DNA of 64,000 bases from Rhodothermales bacterium (GCA_041391505.1 JAWKNW010000024.1:40789-104788), one strand, 5' to 3'; shown: positions 44,097 to 53,929, counted from the first letter of the stretch. The notes: generated from the sequence alone by a model not told the origin. A program made the numbers and translations.

Positions 44097-45254
44097 ATGG
44101 AATCGGAACGCACATCCCTCATGGAGCTTGCGCGGCATTTCTTCCGGCTGGGGCTGATCGCGTTCGGCGGGCCGGCGGCGCACATCGCGATGATGGAGGA
44201 CGAGTTCGTGACGCGCCGGCAGTGGCTTTCGCGCGAGCATTTTCTCGACCTCGTCGGCGCGACAAACCTCATCCCGGGGCCGAACTCGACCGAGATGACG
44301 ATGCACATCGGCTACGAGCGCGCCGGCTGGCCGGGGCTGTTCGTCGCGGGCGCCTCCTTCATCTTTCCGGCGGCGGTCCTGACCGGCCTGCTCGCCTGGC
44401 TGTATGTGACGTACGGAACCTTGCCGGCGGTCGAACCCTTTTTATATGGCATCAAGCCGGCGGTGATCAGCGTCATCCTCGGCGCCATCTGGAAGCTGGG
44501 GGGGAAGGCCGTCAAGGACTGGCGGTTCGCCGTGCTGGGCGTGGCCGTGGCCGCGTCGGTGCTGCTGGGGCTCAACGAGATCCAGGCGCTCTTCGCAGGA
44601 GGATTTCTGGGGATGGTGTGGTTCCGGGCGCCGGGATCCGCGGCGCGGGGCGCCTTCCTGCCGCTGCTGCCCCAGGACTCGACGGCGGTGGCGGCCGGCA
44701 GCGCGGCGGCGGGCGTGGCGGCCGGCGTGTCGCTCACCCAGCTGGGGTTGTATTTCCTGAAGATCGGCGCCATCCTGTACGGCAGCGGCTATGTCCTGAT
44801 CGCCTTCCTCGAAGGGGGGCTCGTGGACGATCTCGGCTGGATCAGCCGGAGCCAGCTGCTCGACGCCATCGCCATGGGGCAGTTCACGCCGGGCCCCGTG
44901 CTCACCACGGCGACGTTCCTGGGTTACGTGATATCCGGGGCGCCGGGCGCCGTGGTCGCCACCCTCGGTATTTTCCTGCCGTCGTTTATCTTCGTGCTGA
45001 TCCTGAACCCGATCATCCCGAAGCTGCGTCGTTCCCCCTGGACCGCCGCGTTTCTCGACGCCGTCAACGTCGCCGCGATCGCGCTGATGGCTGCGGTGGT
45101 CGTCCAGCTCGGGATGGAGACGCTTGTGAGCTGGCGCAGCGTCGTCATCGCCGCCGCGGCGGCGGTGCTCGTCGTGCGCTACAAGACGAACGCCGCCTGG
45201 ATCGTCCTAGGCGGCGCGGTAGCCGGCTGGCTGCTGCTTCACATCGGCGGTTGA
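44097..45254 (+). CDS. chrA: Chromate transporter (CHR family, long form)
   Basis: A 385-residue inner-membrane protein with two CHR domains. The first carries LGLIAFGGPAAHIAMM and NLIPGPNSTEM, the second FLKIGAILYGSGYVL and GQFTPGPVLTTATF; the matching GG and PGP motifs define the family. ChrA-type proteins expel chromate in some bacteria, but many homologues have other or unknown substrates. The gene follows nadC by 15 bases; no metabolic link is clear. Confidence 0.92.
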   Translation: MESERTSLMELARHFFRLGLIAFGGPAAHIAMMEDEFVTRRQWLSREHFLDLVGATNLIPGPNSTEMTMHIGYERAGWPGLFVAGASFIFPAAVLTGLLAWLYVTYGTLPAVEPFLYGIKPAVISVILGAIWKLGGKAVKDWRFAVLGVAVAASVLLGLNEIQALFAGGFLGMVWFRAPGSAARGAFLPLLPQDSTAVAAGSAAAGVAAGVSLTQLGLYFLKIGAILYGSGYVLIAFLEGGLVDDLGWISRSQLLDAIAMGQFTPGPVLTTATFLGYVISGAPGAVVATLGIFLPSFIFVLILNPIIPKLRRSPWTAAFLDAVNVAAIALMAAVVVQLGMETLVSWRSVVIAAAAAVLVVRYKTNAAWIVLGGAVAGWLLLHIGG

Positions 45255-45314
45255 CGGCATCGCCGGCGCAGCGCGATGCGCCATTCGCTCGCCTGAATCC
45301 ATGATCCCTACCTC

Positions 45315-46208
45315 ATGACCACCCGACCCCTTTTCGCCGGCATCGAGGCCGGCGGCACCAAATTCGTTTGCGCCATCGCCTCGGGGCCGGACCACATCGT
45401 GGCTACCGAGCGCTTCCCGACGACGACGCCCGAGGAGACGTTCGGGCGCGCCCTCGCCTTTTTCCGCTCGCACAAGGTCGAGCTCAGCGCGCTCGGCATC
45501 GCCTCGTTCGGACCGGTCGATCCCGACCCGGCGTCGTCCCGCTTCGGCTACATCACCTCCACCCCCAAAAAGGGCTGGGCGAACACCGACTTCGCCGGCT
45601 ACCTGAGCCGCGAGCTGAATGTGCCCGTCGGGTTCGACACCGACGTCAACGGCGCGGCGCTGGGCGAAGCCCGCTGGGGCGCGGCGCGGGGGCTGGATAC
45701 CGTGTTGTACCTGACCGTCGGCACCGGCATCGGCGGCGGAGCGATCGTGCACGGGCGCTGCCTGCACGGGCTGGTTCATCCCGAGATGGGGCATCTCATG
45801 CTGCCGCGCGCGGAGGGCGACACCTTCGCCGGCCACTGCCCCTACCACGGTCCATGCCTCGAAGGGATGGCCACCGGGCCGGCGATCGAGGCGCGCTGGG
45901 GCGTGCCGGCGCCGCAGCTGGCGCCGGATCATCCGGCCTGGGAGTACGAGGCGCATTACCTCGCGATGGCGCTCGTCAACTACATCGTCACCCTGTCCCC
46001 GCAGCGCATCATCATGGGCGGCGGCGTGATGGATCAGCGGCATCTGTTCCCCATGATCCGCTCGCGGGTGCAGCGGGCCCTCGCGGGATACGTTCAACAT
46101 CCGGCGATCCTGCAAAACATCGACACCTACATCGTTCCGCCGGGGCTGGGCGACCGGGCCGGCGTGATGGGGGCCATCGCCCTGGCCGGCGACGCCTTGA
46201 ACGTTTGA
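45315..46208 (+). CDS. ROK-family sugar kinase (fructokinase-like)
   Basis: A 297-residue cytoplasmic kinase. It has the ATP motif GIEAGGTKFVCAIA near residue 8, a sugar-binding DTDVNGAALGE, TVGTGIGGG and the ROK zinc-binding set HLM...CPYHGPCLEG with His and Cys ligands. Similarity in layout is to the GmuE/YdhR group of ROK fructokinases. Probable role: phosphorylation of fructose or mannose. The polysaccharide gene at 46263 follows 54 bases downstream. Confidence 0.9.
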   Translation: MTTRPLFAGIEAGGTKFVCAIASGPDHIVATERFPTTTPEETFGRALAFFRSHKVELSALGIASFGPVDPDPASSRFGYITSTPKKGWANTDFAGYLSRELNVPVGFDTDVNGAALGEARWGAARGLDTVLYLTVGTGIGGGAIVHGRCLHGLVHPEMGHLMLPRAEGDTFAGHCPYHGPCLEGMATGPAIEARWGVPAPQLAPDHPAWEYEAHYLAMALVNYIVTLSPQRIIMGGGVMDQRHLFPMIRSRVQRALAGYVQHPAILQNIDTYIVPPGLGDRAGVMGAIALAGDALNV

Positions 46209-46262
46209 TGCCAGGCGCGTTTAATTGAGGGGATTGCGCGCTCGCGCTCAACGGACGGAACG

Positions 46263-47654
46263 ATGCTCCAGGAACAAAGCCGGCTTTTCCAACGACTGCT
46301 CTTCGTCGCTGACCTCGCGCTCGTGAGCCTCGGGTGGATCTCCGCGTGGTTTATCCGATTCCAGGTGCTGACGCCGCCGGAGTGGCTCCCGCTGTCGCGC
46401 TACATGGAGTTTTTCCCGTGGGTGCTGGTCGTGTCGATGGGCGTGTTCGGCCTGTCCGGGCTGTACGCGCCCGACCGGGCGCAGCGGCTGCCCCGCCTCA
46501 TCTTCTCCGTGGCGCGCGCCGTCGGCCTCGGCCTGCTCGTCGTGGCCGCCTCGCTCTCGTTCTACCGCGCGCTGTATTTCTCGCGGCTGCACATGATCCT
46601 GTTCGGGCTGCTCACGCCGACATATATGATCCTCGCGCGCGTGATCGTTTTTTCGCTCATCCGCCGCGCGCGGGCGCGGGGGCACTATCAGCGACGGGTG
46701 CTCATCGCCGGCGCCGGCAAGGCCGGCCGGCGGCTTCAGAACGCCTTCGAGGCCTATCCCTGGATGGGCTTGCACGTGGTGGGATTCCTCGACGACCACA
46801 AGTCTGACGCCCCCGACGTGATCGGCCGCGTCGAGGACGCCGCGGCCCTCGTCGACCGGTTCAACGCCGAGGGCCAGCCCATCGACTACCTCTACATCGC
46901 ACTCCCGCTCTCGGCGACGGGGAAGATCGAGCACATGGTCAATGCCCTTTCGACGCGCCTGACGCACGTCTGCCTCGTGCCCGATCTGCTCCAGTTCGAC
47001 CTCCTCAACAGCCGCGTGACGGATATCGACGGGTTGCCCGTGCTGCATATCGTCGACGAGGGACCGATGGAGGTGCGCCGGTTTGTGAAGCGGCTGGTGG
47101 ACATCGCCTTTTCGGCGCTGTTCCTGCTCGTGGCCGCGCCGGCGATGCTGCTGATCGCGCTCGGCGTCAAGCTCTCGTCGCCCGGCCCCGTATTTTACCG
47201 GCAGGAGCGGATGGGGCTCAACGGGCATACGTTCGAGATGCTCAAGTTCCGGTCGATGCCCGTGAACGTCGAGTCCGCCAGTGGGCCGGTGTGGGCGAAA
47301 GCCGGCGAGGTGCGCGCGACCCGGTTCGGCTCGTTCCTCCGCAAGTCGTCGCTCGACGAGCTGCCGCAGTTCATCAACGTGCTGCGCGGCGACATGTCGG
47401 TCGTCGGCCCCCGCCCCGAGCGGCCGGTGTTCATCGAGAGTTTCCGGGACAAGGTGCCGGGGTACATGCTGCGGCACAAGATGAAGGCCGGCATCACCGG
47501 GTGGGCGCAGGTGAACGGGCTCCGGGGCGACACGTCGATCGAGCGGCGGATCGAATACGACCTGTATTACATCCAGAACTGGTCGATTCTGCTGGACTTG
47601 CGCATCATGTGGATGACCCTGTGGCGCGGGTTCGTGAACGAGAACGCGTATTGA
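46263..47654 (+). CDS. Polyprenyl-phosphate glycosylphosphotransferase (WcaJ/WbaP type)
   Basis: A 463-residue inner-membrane enzyme. Four helices (residues 10-125) lead to a CoA_binding_3-like Rossmann domain (about 130-250). The C-terminal bacterial sugar-transferase domain (270-463) carries RFVKRLVDIAFSALFLL, PVFYRQERMGLNG, LRKSSLDELPQF with the catalytic Asp-Glu pair, and DMSVVGPRPE. It places a sugar-1-phosphate on undecaprenyl phosphate, the first step of exopolysaccharide or O-antigen synthesis. The sugar is not determined. The two free-standing glycosyltransferases at 38131 and 39263 could act after it. Confidence 0.92.
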   Translation: MLQEQSRLFQRLLFVADLALVSLGWISAWFIRFQVLTPPEWLPLSRYMEFFPWVLVVSMGVFGLSGLYAPDRAQRLPRLIFSVARAVGLGLLVVAASLSFYRALYFSRLHMILFGLLTPTYMILARVIVFSLIRRARARGHYQRRVLIAGAGKAGRRLQNAFEAYPWMGLHVVGFLDDHKSDAPDVIGRVEDAAALVDRFNAEGQPIDYLYIALPLSATGKIEHMVNALSTRLTHVCLVPDLLQFDLLNSRVTDIDGLPVLHIVDEGPMEVRRFVKRLVDIAFSALFLLVAAPAMLLIALGVKLSSPGPVFYRQERMGLNGHTFEMLKFRSMPVNVESASGPVWAKAGEVRATRFGSFLRKSSLDELPQFINVLRGDMSVVGPRPERPVFIESFRDKVPGYMLRHKMKAGITGWAQVNGLRGDTSIERRIEYDLYYIQNWSILLDLRIMWMTLWRGFVNENAY

Positions 47655-47925
47655 GCCCGATGCGTGGGCGTCGGGCGTTGCAGGTTGGCGCATCCCGTAA
47701 CCCGACACGCACCACCACAACGCAACGGGCCACCACGCCATCCGAATCGCGTTGTATGGATTCCCGCGTGCGCGGGAATGACGAGACGAGCCGTGGTGGA
47801 ATACAGGACCAATTCAATGTCGGGTTACGCTTCGCTAACCCGATCTACGGCTAACCCGACCTGCGACAGCTGCCAGCATGGAATCTGGGTCGTGAGGGGT
47901 AACGGCGGCTGTGCATCCGTGCATG
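47655..47925. other. Gene-free region made of inverted repeats
   Basis: No gene is supported. It lies between the convergent glycosylphosphotransferase and esterase genes and is almost fully covered by the repeat element described next. Confidence 0.6.
47697..47860. repeat. REP-like cluster of nested hairpins
   Basis: The outer exact pair is GTAACCCGACA (47697-47707) / TGTCGGGTTAC (47818-47828). Within it are CCACCAC/GTGGTGG (47712-47718, 47793-47799) and a 9-bp palindrome ATTCCCGCG/CGCGGGAAT (47760-47779) with a 2-base centre. To the right, CGGGTTA/TAACCCG (47821-47842) forms a further hairpin and another TAACCCGAC occurs at 47852. The CCCGCG-centred palindrome resembles widespread REP-type elements. 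Confidence 0.75.
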
Positions 47926-50925
47926 TTATCGTATCAGCACGACCTTGCGGATCTCCCGGTACCCATTTGCCTGCATTTGCACCATGTATACGCCGGCCGC
48001 CACCGCCATGCCGTTGTCCGCCGTCCCATCCCAGACGCTCCGCCAACGCCCGGCCGGCATGGTGCGGTTGTCGATGAGTACGTTCACCCGTTGACCAGCT
48101 ATGTTGACGATTTCGATCCGAACCGGACTTTCTTCCGGCACATGGTATTCGATCGTCGTCGTGCTGTTGAAGGGATTGGGATAGATCGCGTTCAGGTCAA
48201 ATCCGTCAGGGATTTCCCGGGCCGCCAAGGCCAGCACGTGCGTATTGTCTCCGCCGGCCATCGACTGGGCAAGCGTTCCCGGGATTTCGACCGTCGTTCC
48301 GGTTACGCCAAATTCACCCTCGTTCGGCGCGCCGTCCCACATGTCAGGCGTAATGACGAGGTCCCCGCTCACCATGCCGGCGTTGATGCCTTCTACAACG
48401 GTGTTGATGCCCACCAGGTGGACCACTTCGTTGGTGCCGAAGTCCACCGATGCCAGCAGGTGATCGCTCGGTAGCGGCGTAAAGGGCACCAGGGCGAACT
48501 TGTTGCGATCGATTTTCCACGCGCCGTTGTCGAACACCACCGCGATCAGGTGATCGGCATTCCAGGCACTGGGCGGATTATCTGCAAAACGGGTATGGAC
48601 AGGCTCTTCGGAGTACATGATGTAACCAGGCCCCGTGCGCTGATCGTGCGCCGCGATACCCAGTTTCAGGTCACCGAGTGCGAGAGGGATGGTGGTAGAT
48701 GGATCGCCGCTGTCAACCGTCCAGCTAAACGTCGTGGTGTCGCTGCCGCCGGCTCCATCGGAGGCCGTCACGACCACGTTAAAGACCCCAGCGGCCGAGA
48801 TGGTGCCCGTGATTTCGCTGCCCGATACGCCGAGCCCGGGTGGCAAACCGGTTGCCGAGAACGAAATGGGATCCCCATCGCTGTCGGTTGCTGAAAGGCC
48901 AAGCGCGACCGCTTCATCGACGTCGTTGAACTGATCCTCGATGGCCGCCAGTACGGGCGAGCGATTGAGCCCCGCTGCGTTGATCACCACTTCGGTTCCC
49001 GATACCCAGAACTCACCTATGTCCGGCGCGCCGCCCCACATTTCAGGGGTGACCAGCAGGTCGCCGCTTACGTATCCCGCGTTGATCCCTTCCACCGCCG
49101 CGTCAACGCCGGCCAGATGGTTGGCCGTATTGGCGCCGAAGTCGATCTCTACCAGCAGTCGGTCGCTGGAACGCGGCGTGAACGGCACGAGCACGCTTTT
49201 ATTGCGGTCGAAAAGCCATGCTCCATCTTCGAACACAACGGCAATCAGGTGGTCGGCGGCCCATGCGCTGGGGGGAGCCGAAGCAAAACGGGTATGCACG
49301 CTTTCTTCAGAGTACAGAATGTACCCCGTCCCTGTGCGCGGATCGTGGGCGGCAACGCCGAGGTTGAGATCGCCCAGAGCAAGGGTTGCCGTTTCGACGG
49401 GTGGCTCGACGTACGGCGACACGGCCGCCTCGAACGGTGCCGCGGGTAGCCCCTCGCCGTTATACAGGTTGGGATTAAGGGGATTGTTCTCCCAGGCATA
49501 GCGAACGAGTACCGGCACGGGCACGTCGTCGTGCCAGACTACCACCTTGTCGCCCTCGATGGCGGCTTCTCCCCTTACATACGTGCCATTCTCCCCGAGG
49601 AGGGTAAAGCTGCCAGGCACGCCGTCCGGATCGGCGACCAAACCACTACCTACGTGGTCGTACGGGATACTGACGCGTCCGTTGACATGGACGACGTCGC
49701 CTGCGGGGACTGGGCCGGAATCGACGATATCCTGGCCGTATACCTGTTTGCGGGCGATCAGGGAGAGTCGGTAGCCAACGGGTTCTTTATCGGGAGGATG
49801 GATATTGACGGGGTCGCCGATATCGATGGTGATAGCCTGGCCCGTATTGGGCAACACCAGGGCGGAATCCTGACTTGCGCGAAACAGGGGCCACAGGTGG
49901 CTTTGAGAAGGGATCGGACCGGGTACGCCGCCAAAGTTCGGGAGCTGGACCCAGAAAAAGGGCAGATCACCGAGGCCCCACGAGCTGCGCCATCCCTGAA
50001 TCAGGGTCTGAAACTGTGCCGCATAGGCAGTTACATCCGGCAACGTTGCGTTATTGGATTCCCCCTGGTACCACAAAAAACCCTTCACCGGAAAAGGGAG
50101 CAGCGGGTGGATCATCGCGTTGTAGGCCAGGGTCGGTTGCCGATACGGCGCGCCGTCAGCCAGGATGACATCTTCTTCGTCGTAGCCGAGCATCTCCTCG
50201 CTCATCCAGGTCTCGATCCGACTCCCCCCGTAGGTCGCGTTGATGATCCCAATGGGTACATCCACATGGTCGCGGAGGTGTTTGGCGAAGAAGTAGCCAA
50301 CCGCGCTGAAGTCGCCGACAGTGCTCGGGGTCGCTTCCTTCCAGGAGCTGGTCGCCGGCAAGGTCGTCTTGGGCTCGCTCGTCAGCGAACTCGAGACCTT
50401 GAATTGACGAATCTCCGGGTCGTTGGCGGCCGCGATCACCTCGGACGCAATCGGAAGCTGGCTCACCGTCCATTCCATGTTGGACTGCCCTGAAGCCAGC
50501 CACACATCGCCGAGGTACATGTCTGTGAGTTGGATCGTTTCCACTCCAGACGTAACCGTCATGGCGTACGGTCCGCCGGCATCCATCGCCAGAAAATCAA
50601 CACGCCAGTTGCCATCAGCATCCACCTGGGTCGTCTCGGTGATGCCGTTGAATGTGACCGTGACGCTCGCCCCGGTTGAGCCGGTGCCCCAGACCGGCAA
50701 AGCCACACCGCGCTGCAGTACAGCCCCGGTGGCAAAAATAGGGGAGAGTTGAAGTGGGGTATCAGCAGCCGGTACTACCCTCTTCAAGGTTAAAGCCGTC
50801 GCATTGGGCACCCCCCTGTCTGATGCCGAGTCATTCAGGTAGTGATCGCTGAGATGGGCCCGGGCGGGAAGGCCGATAAAGGCAAACAGGATGATGGCAC
50901 ACATCCAGGCGAGTGAACGATTCAT
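47926..50925 (-). CDS. Secreted sialate O-acetylesterase-like protein with a duplicated domain and sorting tail
   Basis: A 999-residue exported protein with a signal peptide (1-23). Residues about 60-500 resemble sialate O-acetylesterases (SGNH): SGQSNMEW near 145 with the catalytic Ser, and a D-x4-H pair in GDPVNIH near 375. Two closely similar domains of about 135 residues follow (about 514-648 and 747-881), separated by a putative Ig fold (SFSATGLPPGLGVSG). The C terminus (about 905-999) has the T9SS-like pattern YPNPFNSTTTIEY and ends VVLIR, which suggests secretion and surface attachment. The in-frame stretch upstream to 51087 runs through a repeat and is excluded. Substrate: probably acetylated sugar. 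Confidence 0.85.
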   Translation of the reverse strand: MNRSLAWMCAIILFAFIGLPARAHLSDHYLNDSASDRGVPNATALTLKRVVPAADTPLQLSPIFATGAVLQRGVALPVWGTGSTGASVTVTFNGITETTQVDADGNWRVDFLAMDAGGPYAMTVTSGVETIQLTDMYLGDVWLASGQSNMEWTVSQLPIASEVIAAANDPEIRQFKVSSSLTSEPKTTLPATSSWKEATPSTVGDFSAVGYFFAKHLRDHVDVPIGIINATYGGSRIETWMSEEMLGYDEEDVILADGAPYRQPTLAYNAMIHPLLPFPVKGFLWYQGESNNATLPDVTAYAAQFQTLIQGWRSSWGLGDLPFFWVQLPNFGGVPGPIPSQSHLWPLFRASQDSALVLPNTGQAITIDIGDPVNIHPPDKEPVGYRLSLIARKQVYGQDIVDSGPVPAGDVVHVNGRVSIPYDHVGSGLVADPDGVPGSFTLLGENGTYVRGEAAIEGDKVVVWHDDVPVPVLVRYAWENNPLNPNLYNGEGLPAAPFEAAVSPYVEPPVETATLALGDLNLGVAAHDPRTGTGYILYSEESVHTRFASAPPSAWAADHLIAVVFEDGAWLFDRNKSVLVPFTPRSSDRLLVEIDFGANTANHLAGVDAAVEGINAGYVSGDLLVTPEMWGGAPDIGEFWVSGTEVVINAAGLNRSPVLAAIEDQFNDVDEAVALGLSATDSDGDPISFSATGLPPGLGVSGSEITGTISAAGVFNVVVTASDGAGGSDTTTFSWTVDSGDPSTTIPLALGDLKLGIAAHDQRTGPGYIMYSEEPVHTRFADNPPSAWNADHLIAVVFDNGAWKIDRNKFALVPFTPLPSDHLLASVDFGTNEVVHLVGINTVVEGINAGMVSGDLVITPDMWDGAPNEGEFGVTGTTVEIPGTLAQSMAGGDNTHVLALAAREIPDGFDLNAIYPNPFNSTTTIEYHVPEESPVRIEIVNIAGQRVNVLIDNRTMPAGRWRSVWDGTADNGMAVAAGVYMVQMQANGYREIRKVVLIR

Positions 50926-51605
50926 GGTTTTCGACGAACGTGGTGCGGGCTTTCCCTTAATCACTGATTTTACGCAGCCGTGTGCCTGGTAATCTGATGC
51001 AGGATGCAAGATGCAGGATTTTGTACCGGGCAGCAGGCTTTCCGGACGAAATCCTGCATCCTTCATCTTGCATCCACAGATGGACACGATGCCTTGCGTA
51101 ACACGAGTTAATCAGTCGCATCGCGTAAACGGAACTGGCGGAGCTACGGAATGAAACTAGCCGTTTATGCGGCCATCGATTAGGGGAGAATGGATCAACC
51201 TCTTATCATTATTTGGCTTTTGCTAACTGTCCTCCGCTTCCCCCCGATTCGATCGCGCTCTGGGGATTGATGGCCCCGGGTATAGGTTGAGGATCATCCG
51301 CCCTAAAACGTGGAAATCAGCTTTTCACGTCAGTTTGTTGGGGTGCACGCCAGGTAGGGTTTAAACAGCGCGTCCACACCGTGCCGGCCTCGATGACCAC
51401 GGGCAGTCCGGCATAATCCAGGGTTTGCCGTAGACAACACGACCCCGGGTTAGCCCAAAGTTAACGGATCATCCCCGCCCGGTTCGCTGTTTGAGCCCTG
51501 CCCCTGAGGCCCGCTTCAGCGCCATCCTGACCGCTGAAACCGAGCACGCCTACGATACCTTCCGCCAGCGCGGGAGCCGCCTCAGGACAGGCCTGATATC
51601 GCCCA
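50926..51605. other. 680-base gene-free region between divergent genes
   Basis: No gene is seen. It must carry the promoters of the esterase (minus) and ABC-F gene (plus). Besides the repeat at 50994-51080 it contains a hairpin ACGTGGAAA/TTTTCACGT (51308-51330, one wobble, 5-base loop) without a T-tail. Confidence 0.4.
50994..51080. repeat. Second copy of the GCAGGAT inverted-repeat element
   Basis: GGATGCAA followed by GATGCAGGATTT (51002-51021) pairs with AAATCCTGCATC and TTGCATCC (51049-51075), with a 7-base insertion in the right arm. The loop starts TGTACCGG, as in the element at 13396-13470. Confidence 0.6.
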
Positions 51606-53657
51606 ATGATCCAGCTTCAGAACATAGATCTCGCCTTCGGAGGCCGGCCGATTTTCGACCGGCTCACGTGGACCATCAAACCCGGACAATCCATCGGCCT
51701 GATCGGGCCGAACGGAGCCGGCAAGTCGACCCTGCTCCGCGCGATCGCCGGCAGCCAGCCGATCGACGGCGGCGAGGTGACGATGGGAGGCACCACCACC
51801 GTCGGCTTCCTCGAACAGGACATCCAGGAGGCCCCGACCGACCGGACGATCAAGGAGGAGGCCATGCTCGCCTTCGCCGAGATCCTCAAACTCCAGGCGG
51901 AAGAGGAGCGCCTCGTGCATCAGATGGAGGCCCAGACGGACCACGAGTCGCCGGCCTACCACAAGCTCCTCCACGCCTTCGACGACGTCCACGCCCGCCT
52001 CGCCGGCTTCGAGGCCCATCGCATCTCGGACCGGACGGAATCCGTCCTCGCCGGCCTCGGGTTCGAGGCGGACGACATGGACCGCCCCCTCCAGACCTTT
52101 TCCGGCGGCTGGCGCATGCGCGTCGCGCTCGCGAAACTCCTCCTCCGCCAGCCCGACTTCCTCCTGCTCGACGAGCCCACGAACCACCTCGACATCGACA
52201 GCATCGCCTGGCTCGAGGAATACCTCAAGGCCTATCCCGGCACGGTGGTCATCGTTTCGCACGACCGGTACTTCCTCGACCGGATGGTGCGCACCACCGC
52301 CGAGCTGATCCGCGGCAAGATCGTCGAATACGCCGGCAACTACTCGTTTTACCTGAAGGACCGCGTCCTCCAGCGCGACATCCAGCGGGCCGCCTACGAG
52401 AACCAGCAGAAGCAGATCGCCGAGGCCGAGCGCTTCATCACCCGGTTCAAAGCCAAGGCCACGAAAGCCAAACAGGCCCAGTCGCGCGTGAAGATGCTCG
52501 ACAAGCTCGAGCGCATCCCGCCGCCGCCCGACGAGGAAGCGGGCATCCACTTCCGATTCCCGGAGCCCAAACCCGCCGGCCGCGTCGTCCTCGAACTCTC
52601 CGAATACTCGAAGCGCTACGACACCCCCGAAGGCCGGATCGACGTCTTCAAAAAGGCGCGCCCGATGATCATCGAGCGCGGCGACAAGATCGCGTTGACG
52701 GGGAAAAACGGCGCCGGGAAGTCGACCCTCGCCCGTATCCTGAACGGCACCGAGCCGTTCGAGGGGACGCGCAAGCTGGGCTTCCAGGTCGAAATGACCT
52801 ATTTCGCCCAGCACCAGGCCGACACGCTCAACCCGAATCACACCATCCTCGACTCGATGTACGAGGTGGGCCGCGGGCACACCGAGACCGAACTGCGCTC
52901 CGTGCTCGGCGCCTTCCTGTTCTCCGGCGACGACGTCTTCAAGTACACCAAGGTGCTCTCCGGCGGCGAGAAGAGCCGCGTGGCGCTGGCGCGGACGCTG
53001 CTCCGGCCGGCCAACTTCCTCATCCTCGACGAGCCCACGAACCATCTGGACATCCGTTCGATCAACGTGCTCATCGAGGCGCTGAAGCAGTACACCGGGA
53101 CGTTTGTCGTCGTCAGCCACGACCGCCACTTCCTCGACCAGATCGTCAACAAGGTCTGGCGTGTGGAGCACGGCGAGGCGCGCGAGTACCTGGGCAACTA
53201 TGCCGACTACCTCTGGCAGATGGAGCACGGCACCGCGGGCCAGGTCGCCCGCCGGCAGGATAGCGCCGCCGCCCCCCAGAACGGCGCCACCGCCGAAGAC
53301 AAGGCGGCCAAACGCAGCGGAGGACCCAAAACCAAGGAGCAGAAGCGCCTGGAAGCCGAGGAGCGGCAGCGCCGGCGCGATGCGGAACGCCAGGGCGGAG
53401 CGGCAGCCGGCAACGGCAGCGCCGACCTCTCCCCCAAACAACTCCGCGCCGCCTACCGCGACGTGGAGGTCCGCATCGAGAAGAAAGAGGCCGAGAAGAA
53501 AAAGCTCGAAGCCGTGCTGGCCGATCCGACGCTGTACGAGGACCCCGAAAAGTCGCGTGCCACAACCGTCGCCTACCAGACGATCAAAGACGAACTCGCC
53601 TCGCTGTATGCGACCTGGGAGCAGATGGCCGAGCAGCTCGCCGAGGTCGAATCCTAG
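51606..53657 (+). CDS. ABC-F family ATPase (Uup/YdiF-like)
   Basis: A 683-residue soluble protein with two ABC domains and no membrane part. Walker A sites are GPNGAGKST (about 36) and GKNGAGKST (about 368); signature sequences are TFSGGWRMRVALA and LSGGEKSRVALA; Walker B sites are LLLDEPTNHLD and LILDEPTNHLD. The linker between the domains (about 245-315) is a charged helical pair. The last 150 residues are a Lys/Glu/Ala-rich coiled coil, as in Uup or YdiF. ABC-F proteins bind the ribosomal E site and rescue or regulate translation; some give antibiotic resistance, but nothing here shows that. Confidence 0.93.
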   Translation: MIQLQNIDLAFGGRPIFDRLTWTIKPGQSIGLIGPNGAGKSTLLRAIAGSQPIDGGEVTMGGTTTVGFLEQDIQEAPTDRTIKEEAMLAFAEILKLQAEEERLVHQMEAQTDHESPAYHKLLHAFDDVHARLAGFEAHRISDRTESVLAGLGFEADDMDRPLQTFSGGWRMRVALAKLLLRQPDFLLLDEPTNHLDIDSIAWLEEYLKAYPGTVVIVSHDRYFLDRMVRTTAELIRGKIVEYAGNYSFYLKDRVLQRDIQRAAYENQQKQIAEAERFITRFKAKATKAKQAQSRVKMLDKLERIPPPPDEEAGIHFRFPEPKPAGRVVLELSEYSKRYDTPEGRIDVFKKARPMIIERGDKIALTGKNGAGKSTLARILNGTEPFEGTRKLGFQVEMTYFAQHQADTLNPNHTILDSMYEVGRGHTETELRSVLGAFLFSGDDVFKYTKVLSGGEKSRVALARTLLRPANFLILDEPTNHLDIRSINVLIEALKQYTGTFVVVSHDRHFLDQIVNKVWRVEHGEAREYLGNYADYLWQMEHGTAGQVARRQDSAAAPQNGATAEDKAAKRSGGPKTKEQKRLEAEERQRRRDAERQGGAAAGNGSADLSPKQLRAAYRDVEVRIEKKEAEKKKLEAVLADPTLYEDPEKSRATTVAYQTIKDELASLYATWEQMAEQLAEVES

Positions 53658-53929
53658 TCGAATCCTAGCAGGACGCCAACGGGACGCGACGCCCACCGCA
53701 GGGCCATCGCATGCTCGCCCTGGCCGCGAGAAGCGTATGGGAGTTTGGGTGCATGGGGGCATTTTTTACCGCAAAACCTACCATACCCCCCATGCTCCCA
53801 TACCGGGAGATGCGCATGTTTGAAGAGAAGGCGATTGCCCTGACTCTCATCGCAACCCGATTGCTTCCCTGATGGCCGGCGATTAGCTTAGGGGCTCCTG
53901 TCTCCTCTACCCTAGCCGAATGTGCCGCC
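53658..53929. other. Intergenic region with a long inverted repeat
   Basis: No gene is seen. GTATGGGAG (53735-53743) pairs with CTCCCATAC (53795-53803), and GCATGGGGG (53751-53759) pairs with CCCCCATGC (53787-53795), leaving a 7-base bulge and a loop with ATTTTTTACC. It could terminate the ABC-F transcript or be a dispersed element. Confidence 0.5.

Noticed and set aside
50926..51087. N-terminal extension of the esterase frame
   Set aside because: It runs through the inverted repeat at 50994-51080, and the real signal peptide starts at 50925.
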